Shown here: positions 8,409 through 14,042 of the stretch, piece after piece
How positions within the stretch are numbered: the stretch's first letter is position 1
Layout: each line of letters starts with the position of its first letter
Virus record (IMG/VR): IMGVR_UViG_3300045135_000575
Location: 1 to 29,323 of that record
Length of the DNA: 29,323 nucleotides
Strand: one strand, 5' to 3'
Source: a virus
Program-made: the position numbers and the translations under genes
Notes under the pieces: model-generated
The model's input: the letters and a program-made list of their open reading frames with translations, nothing else
Databases searched by the model: none
What the model was told of the DNA's origin: nothing

Positions 8409-8446
8409 CCCGTCCACTAGGTTTCGCACTGTTGGACGGGTTTTTT
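8409..8446 (+). terminator. Rho-independent terminator after polA
   Basis: CCCGTCCA (8409-8416) pairs with TGGACGGG (8433-8440), followed directly by six T residues. The 16-base loop is long but the stem is perfect. It should end the replication transcript. Confidence 0.85.
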
Positions 8447-8448
8447 CC

Positions 8449-8477
8449 TTGCTCTCCCCCATAACATCCTATATTGT
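8449..8477 (+). promoter_or_regulatory. Sigma70-like promoter for RHH gene
   Basis: TTGCTC (8449-8454), a 17-base spacer and TATTGT (8472-8477) lie directly after the terminator and before the RHH gene. The spacer contains CCCCATA (8457-8463), one base from the TCCCATA seen in other promoters of this phage. Confidence 0.55.
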
Positions 8478-8502
8478 TAGTTAAAACTAGAGAGGTTCAC
8501 AT

Positions 8503-8649
8503 ATGGATACCGATAAATGGAAAAGCGTTCTTGTCCCAATTGAGGTGTACAAGGAAATTAAAGCGCTCTCACAGACAGAAGGTCGAACAATTAGCGGTCA
8601 ATTGCGAATTATCTTTGAAGCATACAAACGCGAACAAGAAAACGCTTGA
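8503..8649 (+). CDS. Ribbon-helix-helix (CopG/Arc-like) regulator
   Basis: This is a 48-residue protein. KSVLVPIEVYKEIKAL followed by SQTEGRTISGQLRIIFEAYK has the ribbon-helix-helix layout: a short strand with alternating residues, helix A (VYKEIKALSQTEG), then a turn and helix B (ISGQLRIIFEAYKRE). RHH dimers bind operators through the paired strands. GAGAGG before the ATG at 8503 is a good ribosome binding site. It has its own promoter and ends where the next promoter's -35 begins. It is a candidate repressor or modulator of the neighbouring TCCCATA-containing promoters, which is inference. Confidence 0.78.
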   Translation: MDTDKWKSVLVPIEVYKEIKALSQTEGRTISGQLRIIFEAYKREQENA

Positions 8650-8674
8650 CTTATCCCATACACTTCTATATTCA
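8646..8674 (+). promoter_or_regulatory. Sigma70-like promoter
   Basis: TTGACT (8646-8651), a 17-base spacer and TATTCA (8669-8674; TATATT two bases earlier is also possible). The spacer holds TCCCATA at 8654-8660. The -35 overlaps the RHH stop codon. It drives the gene at 8731. Confidence 0.65.
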
Positions 8675-8726
8675 GGGCATACCTCATAAAAGATTTGATT
8701 GCGCCCTGAAGTTTACTTTGGGGCGT
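8673..8726 (+). promoter_or_regulatory. Two mutually exclusive leader hairpins
   Basis: CAGGGC (8673-8678) can pair with GCCCTG (8703-8708). The same segment, GCGCCC (8701-8706), can pair with GGGCGT (8721-8726), which covers the ribosome binding site of the next gene and is followed by a short T run. Both cannot form at once. Only transcripts that begin upstream of 8673 would contain both arms, so read-through and local transcripts could behave differently. Confidence 0.35.
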
Positions 8727-8730
8727 TTTC

Positions 8731-8970
8731 ATGTCTAGCCAAGACGATTATCTTATAGCGCTCAAAGAAACCAATAAATTTATTGACGATCTAATAGACT
8801 CGGACCTCGACGCAGGGGCCGCGTACACAGGCCTTCTTACCGCCGCAGTCTTCCGCCTACTCAAAGGTTGTACCGATAAACAAGACGCAACAGGCATTAT
8901 CGGTGCCGCAATGGCCTCGGCCAGCGCACATGTAGAGATGGAAGAAGGGATTTTATCAGATATTCACTAA
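8731..8970 (+). CDS. Hypothetical small early protein
   Basis: This is a 79-residue, mostly helical, acidic protein (net negative, with DDLIDSDLDAGAA and HVEMEEGILSDIH). It has an Ala/Gly-rich middle (GIIGAAMASASA) that is too short and polar to be a clear membrane segment. I do not recognise a family. It has its own promoter and a weak GGGG ribosome binding site that could be masked by a hairpin. A separate promoter follows it, so it appears to be a single-gene unit. Confidence 0.65.
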   Translation: MSSQDDYLIALKETNKFIDDLIDSDLDAGAAYTGLLTAAVFRLLKGCTDKQDATGIIGAAMASASAHVEMEEGILSDIH

Positions 8971-8975
8971 GGGTA

Positions 8976-9005
8976 TTGACATCCTCCTATAACCTCCCAT
9001 ATACT
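8976..9005 (+). promoter_or_regulatory. Sigma70-like promoter
   Basis: Consensus TTGACA (8976-8981), an 18-base spacer and TATACT (9000-9005). TCCCATA spans 8995-9001, overlapping the -10, where a bound protein would block RNA polymerase. It drives the possibly RAMP-like gene at 9043 and perhaps the repeat array behind it. Confidence 0.72.
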
Positions 9006-9042
9006 CCTTTACGTTAACAACGCTAACCAAAGGAAAAAAGAT

Positions 9043-9603
9043 ATGCGGAATGTTAGAGTACACTTTGAAGGCATCGCCCCTTACAGCCAATCTAAAATGC
9101 ACGAGGAGCCCAAGCTCCCTAAAGAAACTGCCGACGCTTACGAAACAAGAACGTGGCGTTCTAAATGCACCGTCGATAAAGACGGCTACATCATTATCCC
9201 CGCTATGGCTATCAAGTTCAGCCTGTCCGCCGCCGCTAAAAAATTAGGAACACAAATTCCGGGCCGCGGTAAATCAACTTATACAAAATACTTTGAAGCG
9301 GACGTCGTACCGCTCAACGAACCCAAGCTTGATGTCAAACAATCCGAAGTCAGAGGTGATCGCCTCAACGTTAATTCAGATGGCGTCAGGGGATCAGGTA
9401 AGCGCGTCTGGCGTACCTTCCCTGTCGTGGACACGGGATATAAGTCTTACATTGATTTTATGATCATGGATGACACCATTACCAAAGAGGTGTTTGAAGA
9501 TGTATTCTACGCCGCGGGTAACGGTATCGGCATTGGTCGATTCCGCCCAGAAAAAGGCGGAACCAACGGTCGATTCCGCGCCATAAAGTTTGAATGGCAA
9601 TAA
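9043..9603 (+). CDS. Conserved-looking protein with possible RAMP/Cas7-like features
   Basis: This 186-residue protein has AAAGGA upstream of the ATG. It opens with a strand-like VRVHFEGIAPYS. It then has DGYIIIPAMAIKFSLSAAAKKLG (about 48-70, given here in full meaning only as position), which resembles the 'IPgSslkGalr' segment of RAMP/Cas7-type proteins. It ends with a glycine-rich GIGIGRFRPEKGGTNGRF (161-178), reminiscent of RAMP G-loops. A Lys/Arg/Gly-rich stretch at 69-80 could contact nucleic acid. No catalytic His/Lys set is certain. The gene is immediately followed, with no gap, by the 889-bp repeat array. I do not recognise a named family. The RAMP idea is inference from sequence pattern only, and a generic phage RRM-fold or unknown protein is the alternative. 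Confidence 0.6.
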   Translation: MRNVRVHFEGIAPYSQSKMHEEPKLPKETADAYETRTWRSKCTVDKDGYIIIPAMAIKFSLSAAAKKLGTQIPGRGKSTYTKYFEADVVPLNEPKLDVKQSEVRGDRLNVNSDGVRGSGKRVWRTFPVVDTGYKSYIDFMIMDDTITKEVFEDVFYAAGNGIGIGRFRPEKGGTNGRFRAIKFEWQ

Positions 9604-10492
9604 GTTTATCATCGCGTCGCGCCGTACTACGGCGCTTCGCTGCGCTCCGCAATTCGACGCAAGGATTTGTTATGTACAACGCTGCGCTCCGTCCCTCCGC
9701 TCCGCGCTACTCGCTGCGCCTTTCCTCGACGCTACGTTCTACTGCGCGGCTCAACTCAACGCTACGATTTGTTATGTACAACGCAACGAACGCCGCAACT
9801 TGGCTCTGGGCACCTCAACGATTCGCAACGCGACTTCGCGTATTGCGACGCGCCTCTCCGCAATTCAACTCAACGATTTGTTTGTCAATTTATCATCGCA
9901 TCGCGGCTCCTCGTGACGTGTCGCTCCTTGGCTCTTTGCAGCGCAAGGCGTCGCAACGTAACGTAACGCTACTCAGCGATTTGTTTGTTAATTTATCCTC
10001 GCTTCAAGCCGCAGCTCTACTCGACTTCCCGCAGCGTTACGCTTCGCTACTCAACGATTTGTTTATTTCTTTTCGCGCCTCAACTCGCAGCGACTTGGCT
10101 CGCCGCGTCGCGGCACCCCGCATCGCACCTCAACTCAACGATTTGTTTGTTACTCCGCGTCTTGTCGCTTCGCCCCGTATCGCGGCTCCACGCCTCTTTA
10201 CGCAACGCAACGATTTGTTTGTTACTCCGCGAGGCAACGTGGCTTATAGCATCGCTGCGCTCTTCTACTCAACTCAACGATTTGTTTGTTACACCGCTTC
10301 TCCCCGCAGCAATACGCATCTCTACACTGCGCAACGCAACCCTTTGATCATTTTGTTAACGTCAACAAAATGATCGCTAAAATGATTTGTTTATTACTCC
10401 GCTTCTCCCCGCATCGCCCCGCAGCACATCACACTGCTCCGCGCCGATCATCAACGCAACGCAACGAACTGAAACTTAACTAGGAAAAACAA
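9604..10492. repeat. 889-bp non-coding array of nine degenerate repeats
   Basis: The core GATTTGTT occurs at 9664, 9766, 9875, 9978, 10056, 10140, 10212, 10279 and 10384. It is usually preceded by two CTCAA/CGCAA-C units and followed by a second conserved block. The typical repeat is CAACGATTTGTTTGTTA plus about ten bases each side, roughly 28 nt. Intervals are 102, 109, 103, 78, 84, 72, 67 and 105 bases. Neighbouring copies match best: 1-2 share GATTTGTTATGTACAACGC, 3-4 share AATTTATCNTCGC, 6-7 share GATTTGTTTGTTACTCCGC, and 8-9 share CCGCTTCTCCCCGCA. Some inter-copy stretches contain short near-perfect palindromes (9619-9635, 9823-9848, 10033-10043, 10102-10114, 10346-10375). Long plus-strand frames are open here by composition, but the intervals are not multiples of three and the repeat is read in different frames. 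I therefore treat the region as non-coding. Confidence 0.85.
10346..10375. repeat. 30-bp near-perfect palindrome inside the array
   Basis: GATCATTTTGTTAAC is followed directly by GTCAACAAAATGATC. The two 15-base arms match at 14 positions with no spacer. The AT-rich arms stand out from the GC-rich array. It could be a dimer operator (a winged-helix gene starts 118 bases downstream), a cruciform or origin element, or an RNA hairpin. Confidence 0.8.
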
Positions 10493-10897
10493 ATGTTCAA
10501 ACGTTCAAAAATAACTTTGGATATGTGCGACTTATTCCGTAATGCAAACGGACACCTAAGCTACGACACAATCCAATCACACTTTGGCAAAACAATAAAT
10601 GAACTGCGCCCAACAATCCTCGCAGCCAGACGATATCTCGAAAGAGACGAAAGCGTCGTCTTCGAAAATATCAGAGGCGAAGGATACAAACGCCTCGATG
10701 ATAGCGAAAAAGTGGACAGCCTTAAAACGTTCACACGGCGCATCCGACGGACCGCCAATAACGGCCAGCTACGGGCCCATACCGTCGAAAAACGTGAGGA
10801 ACTGTCCAACGATGACAGACTACGCCTCACGATCCGCGAAACGGCACTCTTTGCCATCCAATCTCAACTCCAAGAAATCAATGATAAGGACAGGTGA
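10493..10897 (+). CDS. Winged-helix DNA-binding protein
   Basis: This is a 134-residue protein. Residues about 20-68 read LSYDTIQSHFGKTINELRPT, then ILAARRYLERDESVVFENIRG and EGYKRL. This is the shape of an OmpR-type winged helix: helix, turn, recognition helix, then the wing strand ending in I-R-G-x-G-Y. The C-terminal half is charged and helical (KTFTRRIRRT, then REELSNDDRLRLTIRET), perhaps for dimerisation. AGGAAAAAC precedes the ATG. It follows the repeat array and its palindrome directly, so those repeats are candidate binding sites (inference). Its stop overlaps the next start (TGATG). Confidence 0.72.
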   Translation: MFKRSKITLDMCDLFRNANGHLSYDTIQSHFGKTINELRPTILAARRYLERDESVVFENIRGEGYKRLDDSEKVDSLKTFTRRIRRTANNGQLRAHTVEKREELSNDDRLRLTIRETALFAIQSQLQEINDKDR

Positions 10898-11106
10898 TGA
10901 AATATAAAATTTGCGCCTTCTATGTTATTAAACAACTAGAAGATATTCAAAAATCCAGCAATCCCGACGTTTTATTGCGAGACTTTCTTCACCAATGCAT
11001 ATATAATGTCGGCATTGATAGCATCGCAACTTGGAACGAGGAAAAACCACCAGAACCAAATCTGGTCGTCAAAAGAAAGAGAGGAAGGCCCAAAAAAAAT
11101 GGGTGA
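10897..11106 (+). CDS. Small AT-hook protein
   Basis: This is a 69-residue protein ending in VVKRKRGRPKKNG. KRGRPKK is a canonical AT-hook (RGRP core), which binds the minor groove of AT-rich DNA. The N-terminal part (ICAFYVIKQLEDIQKSS, then DVLLRDFLHQCIYNVGIDSI) looks helical. The ATG at 10897 overlaps the winged-helix stop by one base; a GTG one codon earlier is possible. Together with the upstream gene it forms a pair of likely DNA-binding proteins. Confidence 0.72.
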   Translation: MKYKICAFYVIKQLEDIQKSSNPDVLLRDFLHQCIYNVGIDSIATWNEEKPPEPNLVVKRKRGRPKKNG

Positions 11107-11287
11107 TGAAAATCTTTCAATGTTCCAGTCAGCGCACCTGCGCTGGCTGAAACGGCAAGTAGATAACCTGCAAGACCTGCGGTACACCCGACACGCGCCA
11201 AAAGATCTGGAAGTTCAACTGTTCGTCGCTCGCGAAGAACTAGACAACTTCGTTAACGAACTAAGAAAAGCCGACGTATCAATATGA
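11099..11287 (+). CDS. Hypothetical helical protein
   Basis: This 62-residue protein starts at 11099. GAGGAAGG lies ten bases upstream, and this start overlaps the AT-hook gene by only 8 bases, whereas longer in-frame starts would overlap far more. The sequence is amphipathic and charged (LRWLKRQVDNLQDLRY, then LFVAREELDNFVNELRKAD), predicting a helical hairpin or coiled coil. I recognise no family. It ends with an ATGA overlap into the next small gene. Confidence 0.65.
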   Translation: MGDENLSMFQSAHLRWLKRQVDNLQDLRYTRHAPKDLEVQLFVAREELDNFVNELRKADVSI

Positions 11288-11457
11288 AATTCAATATGAT
11301 AAACATCGTGCAGCAAATTAAAAAACTAGAAAAAGAGTTCGACGATATCGTTTGGGAAAACGGCATCGACGATCCACGGCTCACGTTCCTCGCAACCGAA
11401 CTAAAAATGTATCGCGAGATGGACGCAAACGGCGAAGTCGTAGAACCGCCCTTCTAA
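11284..11457 (+). CDS. Hypothetical small protein
   Basis: This is a 57-residue protein beginning MKFNMINIVQQIKKLEKEFD and ending GEVVEPPF. The first half is a likely amphipathic helix and the C-terminus is acidic. The ATG overlaps the upstream stop (ATGA) and the TAA sits two bases before a strong terminator, so it is the last gene of this early operon. I recognise no family. Confidence 0.62.
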   Translation: MKFNMINIVQQIKKLEKEFDDIVWENGIDDPRLTFLATELKMYREMDANGEVVEPPF

Positions 11458-11458
11458 T

Positions 11459-11483
11459 AAGCCCGCAAATCGCGGGCTTTTTT
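11459..11483 (+). terminator. Rho-independent terminator
   Basis: AAGCCCGC (11459-11466) pairs with GCGGGCTT (11472-11479) around a five-base loop, ending in a run of T. It closes the operon beginning at the winged-helix gene. Confidence 0.9.
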
Positions 11484-11489
11484 ATTGTC

Positions 11490-11518
11490 TTGACGTTACT
11501 CCCATAATATCCCATACT
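11490..11518 (+). promoter_or_regulatory. Sigma70-like promoter with two TCCCATA sites
   Basis: TTGACG (11490-11495), a 17-base spacer and CATACT (11513-11518). TCCCATA occurs at 11500-11506 and 11510-11516, ten bases apart, i.e. on the same face of the helix. This is the best case for a tandem operator. It drives the gene at 11544. Confidence 0.7.
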
Positions 11519-11543
11519 GGGCTTCTTTATGAGGAGACCAAAA

Positions 11544-12053
11544 ATGCCATACCTATACGAAAACCCCATCTTAAATATCGGCGTCTATTACGACAAAGAG
11601 AGCATGGCCGACGATCCGTCGATACATTCTTTCGATAACGGTATCGCAGAATACAACGCATCAACCATGCGTGATCACTTCTGTACCGCAGAAAAAACCG
11701 CCGCAATGTTTGGAAAACGCCGCGACATGAAAATGTGCGTCAAAATAAAAGTGCCGTATGATGAAGAAAAGTTCAAAGCCGATCCGTCAGATCCTTGGAA
11801 ATATGGAGGGTATTACGAAGTTTGGCGGGATCTAGTTAATTACAACGATATTACAGACCATCCCGAAGAAGCACCTAAGTGGCCTCAAAAAAAATGGCGG
11901 GTTGTAGTTGAGCAGCGCAGCGTGTTCTACGAAGAAGCCGACACAGAACAAGAAGCACGGCGCATCGTCGCAGAAGATCGTGTGTGGGATGAGATGCTTG
12001 AAGAAAGAGATACCTACGATTTTGAAATTACTGTGGAGGAGGATGACGAGTGA
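11544..12053 (+). CDS. Hypothetical early protein
   Basis: This is a 169-residue acidic protein. I chose ATG 11544 because GAGGAG lies seven bases upstream; an ATG at 11529 lies before that site. The sequence has aromatic, strand-rich parts (YEVWRDLVNYNDITDH) and a C-terminal WRVVVEQRSVFYEEADTEQE followed by a charged helix. No motif or family is recognised. It has its own promoter and is coupled to a tiny GTG-start gene. Confidence 0.7.
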   Translation: MPYLYENPILNIGVYYDKESMADDPSIHSFDNGIAEYNASTMRDHFCTAEKTAAMFGKRRDMKMCVKIKVPYDEEKFKADPSDPWKYGGYYEVWRDLVNYNDITDHPEEAPKWPQKKWRVVVEQRSVFYEEADTEQEARRIVAEDRVWDEMLEERDTYDFEITVEEDDE

Positions 12054-12175
12054 AAACGTTTTATGTTGAGTTGGACAAACGCAAGGGCTTTTATATGAAA
12101 GCCTATAGCAGCAACCAAGTCTACGACATGTTCAAAGACTTTTATGTAATCTATGAAATCAAAAGCGTTGAGTAA
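12050..12175 (+). CDS. Tiny protein with GTG start
   Basis: This is a 41-residue reading starting at GTG 12050, overlapping the upstream stop by four bases (GTGA). GGAGGAGG ends seven bases before the GTG, an excellent ribosome binding site that supports translation. The sequence MKTFYVELDKRKGFYMKAYS followed by SNQVYDMFKDFYVIYEIKSVE has a strand-turn-strand-helix look shared by many very small phage proteins. Function is unknown. Confidence 0.6.
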   Translation: MKTFYVELDKRKGFYMKAYSSNQVYDMFKDFYVIYEIKSVE

Positions 12176-12227
12176 CTCTTTCTATATATATAGCCAGAAA
12201 AATAAAAAAAATAATTTTTGCGTTTAA

Positions 12228-12331
12228 GGGTGTTACCCGTGTTACGGTGTTACCTTTGTATCTATGTATATAATAAGAAAGGGTTTTCTGGTAACTTTTT
12301 TGGGTAACACCTCTGTCTTGAAGGTGTTACC
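12228..12331. repeat. GGTGTTACC iteron cluster before terS
   Basis: GGTGTTACC occurs at 12229-12237, 12246-12254 and 12323-12331, and inverted (GGTAACACC) at 12303-12311. Partial copies are GTGTTAC at 12239-12245, GGTAAC at 12290-12295 and GGTGTTACG at 12461-12469 inside terS. The inverted pair 12303/12323 can form a hairpin with an 11-base loop. The surrounding 12176-12428 gap is AT-rich and otherwise has no gene that I can support. The position suggests a packaging (pac/cos) recognition site or an origin. Confidence 0.68.
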
Positions 12332-12428
12332 TTATATACATTCTCAGAATGTCTTATAAACTCTTACGCTAGATTTAGTATGTTAGCCTTGTTATGACAC
12401 AATTATAGCAAAATAAACGAGGCTAAAA

Positions 12429-13076
12429 ATGGCAAAAACACCCCCAATTCCGAAGGGTTTGGTGTTACGGGCAAAGAAAAAACCCACCGGAAAGCGTTGG
12501 ACAAAACAAAATCCGGATGAATTGAGAGGCCGCAAGAGATTGCATGAAAACTCGCCTCTGACCCGTATGCAAGAGAAGTTTGTAAAAGAACTGGTTTCCA
12601 ACGATGGAACCATCACAATGTCAGAAGCCGCAGAACGAGCGGGCTATACAAAAAAGTCCGCTCCGGTTCGTGCGTCTCAAATGACAAATCCCCATATCAG
12701 CCCACACGTTTGCGCAGCGATAAAAAGATATCGTGATGAGCTAGATGAAAAGTTTGGCATAACCTATCAAAGACACGTGCGAGACCTACAGCGCATTCGA
12801 GACCTAGCTATTGAAAACGGCGCGTACAGTGCCGCAGTGCAGGCAGAATATAGGCGAGGTCAAGCGCAGGGCGATATCTACGTCAGTAAGTCGGAAATCC
12901 GTCACGGCAGCATTGATAGTATGAGCCGCGAGGATGTTCAAAAAGCTTTGGATGAGTTGAAGCAAACATATGGCGCAATTGACATTACCCCAGACGAAGA
13001 TGGAAGCGGGGCTTTATCAGCAATTGAAGGCAGCTACGAAGAGATCGACGCGGAATCTGATTCTTACGCGGATTGA
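12429..13076 (+). CDS. terS: Terminase small subunit
   Basis: This is a 215-residue protein. After a basic N-terminus (KGLVLRAKKKPTGKRWTKQ), residues about 43-100 read LTRMQEKFVKELVSNDGT, MSEAAERAGYTKKSAPVRAS and HISPHVCAAIKRYRDEL. This matches the Terminase_2 small-subunit pattern, in which the first helices form the DNA-binding HTH. The middle is helical (RHVRDLQRIRDLAIE and GAYSAAVQAEYRRGQAQG) as expected for ring oligomerisation. The C-terminus is acidic (EEIDAESDSYAD) and may contact the large subunit. The large subunit is 4 kb downstream rather than adjacent, which is unusual. The gene overlaps the nuclease gene. Confidence 0.83.
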   Translation: MAKTPPIPKGLVLRAKKKPTGKRWTKQNPDELRGRKRLHENSPLTRMQEKFVKELVSNDGTITMSEAAERAGYTKKSAPVRASQMTNPHISPHVCAAIKRYRDELDEKFGITYQRHVRDLQRIRDLAIENGAYSAAVQAEYRRGQAQGDIYVSKSEIRHGSIDSMSREDVQKALDELKQTYGAIDITPDEDGSGALSAIEGSYEEIDAESDSYAD

Positions 13077-13398
13077 AAACTGGGCAAGCCAAGGCATTCC
13101 TGACCTTCTCATTTGTGATGAGCGCGGAAAGTTTCACTTTGTTGAATTAAAGTTTTGTAAGGCTAACGCTGTTAACCTTAGCCCGCATCAAGTTGCATGG
13201 CATGTCCGCCATAAGCATTCATCATGCTGGACCTTGATCAAAAAACAAAACAAGCCCGACAGTACCCCATACCTATTTCTCTATCATGCGGATCAAGCAA
13301 TGGACCTAAAGGCGGACGGTTTGAAAACTGAGCCCCGATTAGCGCACGAAAAGAAATTTATCTGGGAGGAAGTTTTCAGCTTGATATGTCCTATTTAA
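13000..13398 (+). CDS. VRR-NUC (PD-(D/E)XK) nuclease
   Basis: This is a 132-residue reading from ATG 13000; an ATG at 12970 is also open. The core is QGIPDLLICDERGKFHFVEL followed by K, the PD...(E)xK catalytic signature of VRR-NUC nucleases (GIPD then VELK), and then SPHQVAWHVRH. Small stand-alone VRR-NUC proteins in phages are thought to cut branched or flapped DNA. The N-terminus overlaps terS by at least 77 bases, and neither candidate start has a strong ribosome binding site. Lying between the terminase genes, it may resolve replication intermediates before packaging (inference). Confidence 0.85.
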   Translation: MEAGLYQQLKAATKRSTRNLILTRIENWASQGIPDLLICDERGKFHFVELKFCKANAVNLSPHQVAWHVRHKHSSCWTLIKKQNKPDSTPYLFLYHADQAMDLKADGLKTEPRLAHEKKFIWEEVFSLICPI

Positions 13399-13433
13399 TC
13401 GCATATTCTCTCATTATCAGAAAGTGAGGTAAT

Positions 13434-13706
13434 ATGAATTATAAAGACATAAACAGATACATGTTTGAGGACATTCAAATGTGCATGGAAAAAATACATG
13501 CTTTTGATAGGCTAATGACTGATCCGGATTTAGATAGTTTTTGGGATAAGGTGCCGCGCAGCGAGCCCGTAGGTCATCAGAAAATTGTTTGCGAGGCTTT
13601 GGATCAAGCGTTTAGCGCTTTGAACCGTGTCCAGTTAAACTGGCTGGCCGCTTCAAAATATAACAATGCCGCGGTTGATCCGTTGCCTAAACGTGAGGCG
13701 GTGTGA
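13434..13706 (+). CDS. Hypothetical protein
   Basis: This is a 90-residue helical protein with AGTGAGGTAAT before the ATG (the recurrent TGAGGTA ribosome site of this phage). It has DINRYMFEDIQMCMEKIHAF at the N-terminus and VQLNWLAASKYNN near the C-terminus. I recognise no family. The stop overlaps the next gene's ATG (TGATG). Confidence 0.65.
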   Translation: MNYKDINRYMFEDIQMCMEKIHAFDRLMTDPDLDSFWDKVPRSEPVGHQKIVCEALDQAFSALNRVQLNWLAASKYNNAAVDPLPKREAV

Positions 13707-13885
13707 TGGGATTGCATAGTGAATATTGCGTAGGTTGCGGCGTGGGCGTTACTGGTTTTTATTGGCCCGATGTAAATTGGGATTTATGCGTGGAATGTTA
13801 TAAAATGACAAAAGAAACTGAAGCGGAAAGCCAAGCAGAATATGAAGCTGAAGAAAAAGCGAGGTGGTCCGATGTTTCTGCTTAA
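13706..13885 (+). CDS. Small zinc-ribbon-like protein
   Basis: This is a 59-residue protein with CVGC near the N-terminus and CVEC about 20 residues later, a probable four-cysteine zinc site, followed by an acidic, Ala-rich helix (ETEAESQAEYEAEEKARW). The ATG overlaps the previous stop by one base. Function is unknown; it resembles other tiny phage zinc proteins. Confidence 0.65.
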   Translation: MGLHSEYCVGCGVGVTGFYWPDVNWDLCVECYKMTKETEAESQAEYEAEEKARWSDVSA

Positions 13886-13967
13886 TTGGATTGGCCGCTT
13901 GTTATATGGTCCGGATTTTGACGATTTAAGCCGCCGCGCAAATAAGCCGCGCCGTCGCAGAAAATAA
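13872..13967 (+). CDS. Tiny basic protein
   Basis: This is a 31-residue reading starting at ATG 13872 with GCGAGGTGG upstream and overlapping the previous gene's end. It begins MFLLNWIGRLLYGPDFDD and ends RRANKPRRRRK: a short hydrophobic N-terminus and a strongly basic tail, so it could be membrane- or DNA-associated. Its position just before a terminator fits the last gene of the operon. It is too short to be sure. Confidence 0.42.
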   Translation: MFLLNWIGRLLYGPDFDDLSRRANKPRRRRK

Positions 13968-13976
13968 TAAAAGTTT

Positions 13977-14003
13977 AACCCGCTTGCATGGCGGGTTTTC
14001 TTT
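13977..14003 (+). terminator. Rho-independent terminator
   Basis: AACCCGC (13977-13983) pairs with GCGGGTT (13991-13997) around a seven-base loop, followed by TTTCTTTT. A promoter -35 starts inside its loop. Confidence 0.8.
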
Positions 14004-14012
14004 TGCTATAGA
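13984..14012 (+). promoter_or_regulatory. Sigma70-like promoter overlapping terminator
   Basis: TTGCAT (13984-13989), a 17-base spacer and TATAGA (14007-14012). A second reading, TTGCTA-N17-TTATAT (14003-14031), would start transcription too close to the ribosome site. It drives the gp88-like gene. Confidence 0.6.
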
Positions 14013-14042
14013 TATGCGATAAATCTTATATGAGGTAAGAAC

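Noticed and set aside
8472-8690. Alternative overlapping frame across the RHH gene
   Set aside because: The 48-residue frame has the ribosome site and RHH pattern; the other has neither.
9594-10373. Long open plus-strand frame across the repeat array
   Set aside because: It begins inside the previous gene without a ribosome site. Repeats fall in different frames (intervals not multiples of three), and all three plus-strand frames are long by composition. I call it non-coding.
9604-10492. CRISPR array
   Set aside because: Repeats are strongly degenerate, spacing varies from 67 to 109 bases, spacers share sequence and palindromes with each other, and no cas1/cas2 or effector gene is seen. It is CRISPR-like only in repeat size.
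12970-13398. Earlier start for the VRR-NUC gene
   Set aside because: The ATG at 13000 gives a more typical N-terminus and less overlap with terS. Neither start has a strong ribosome site, so this stays open.
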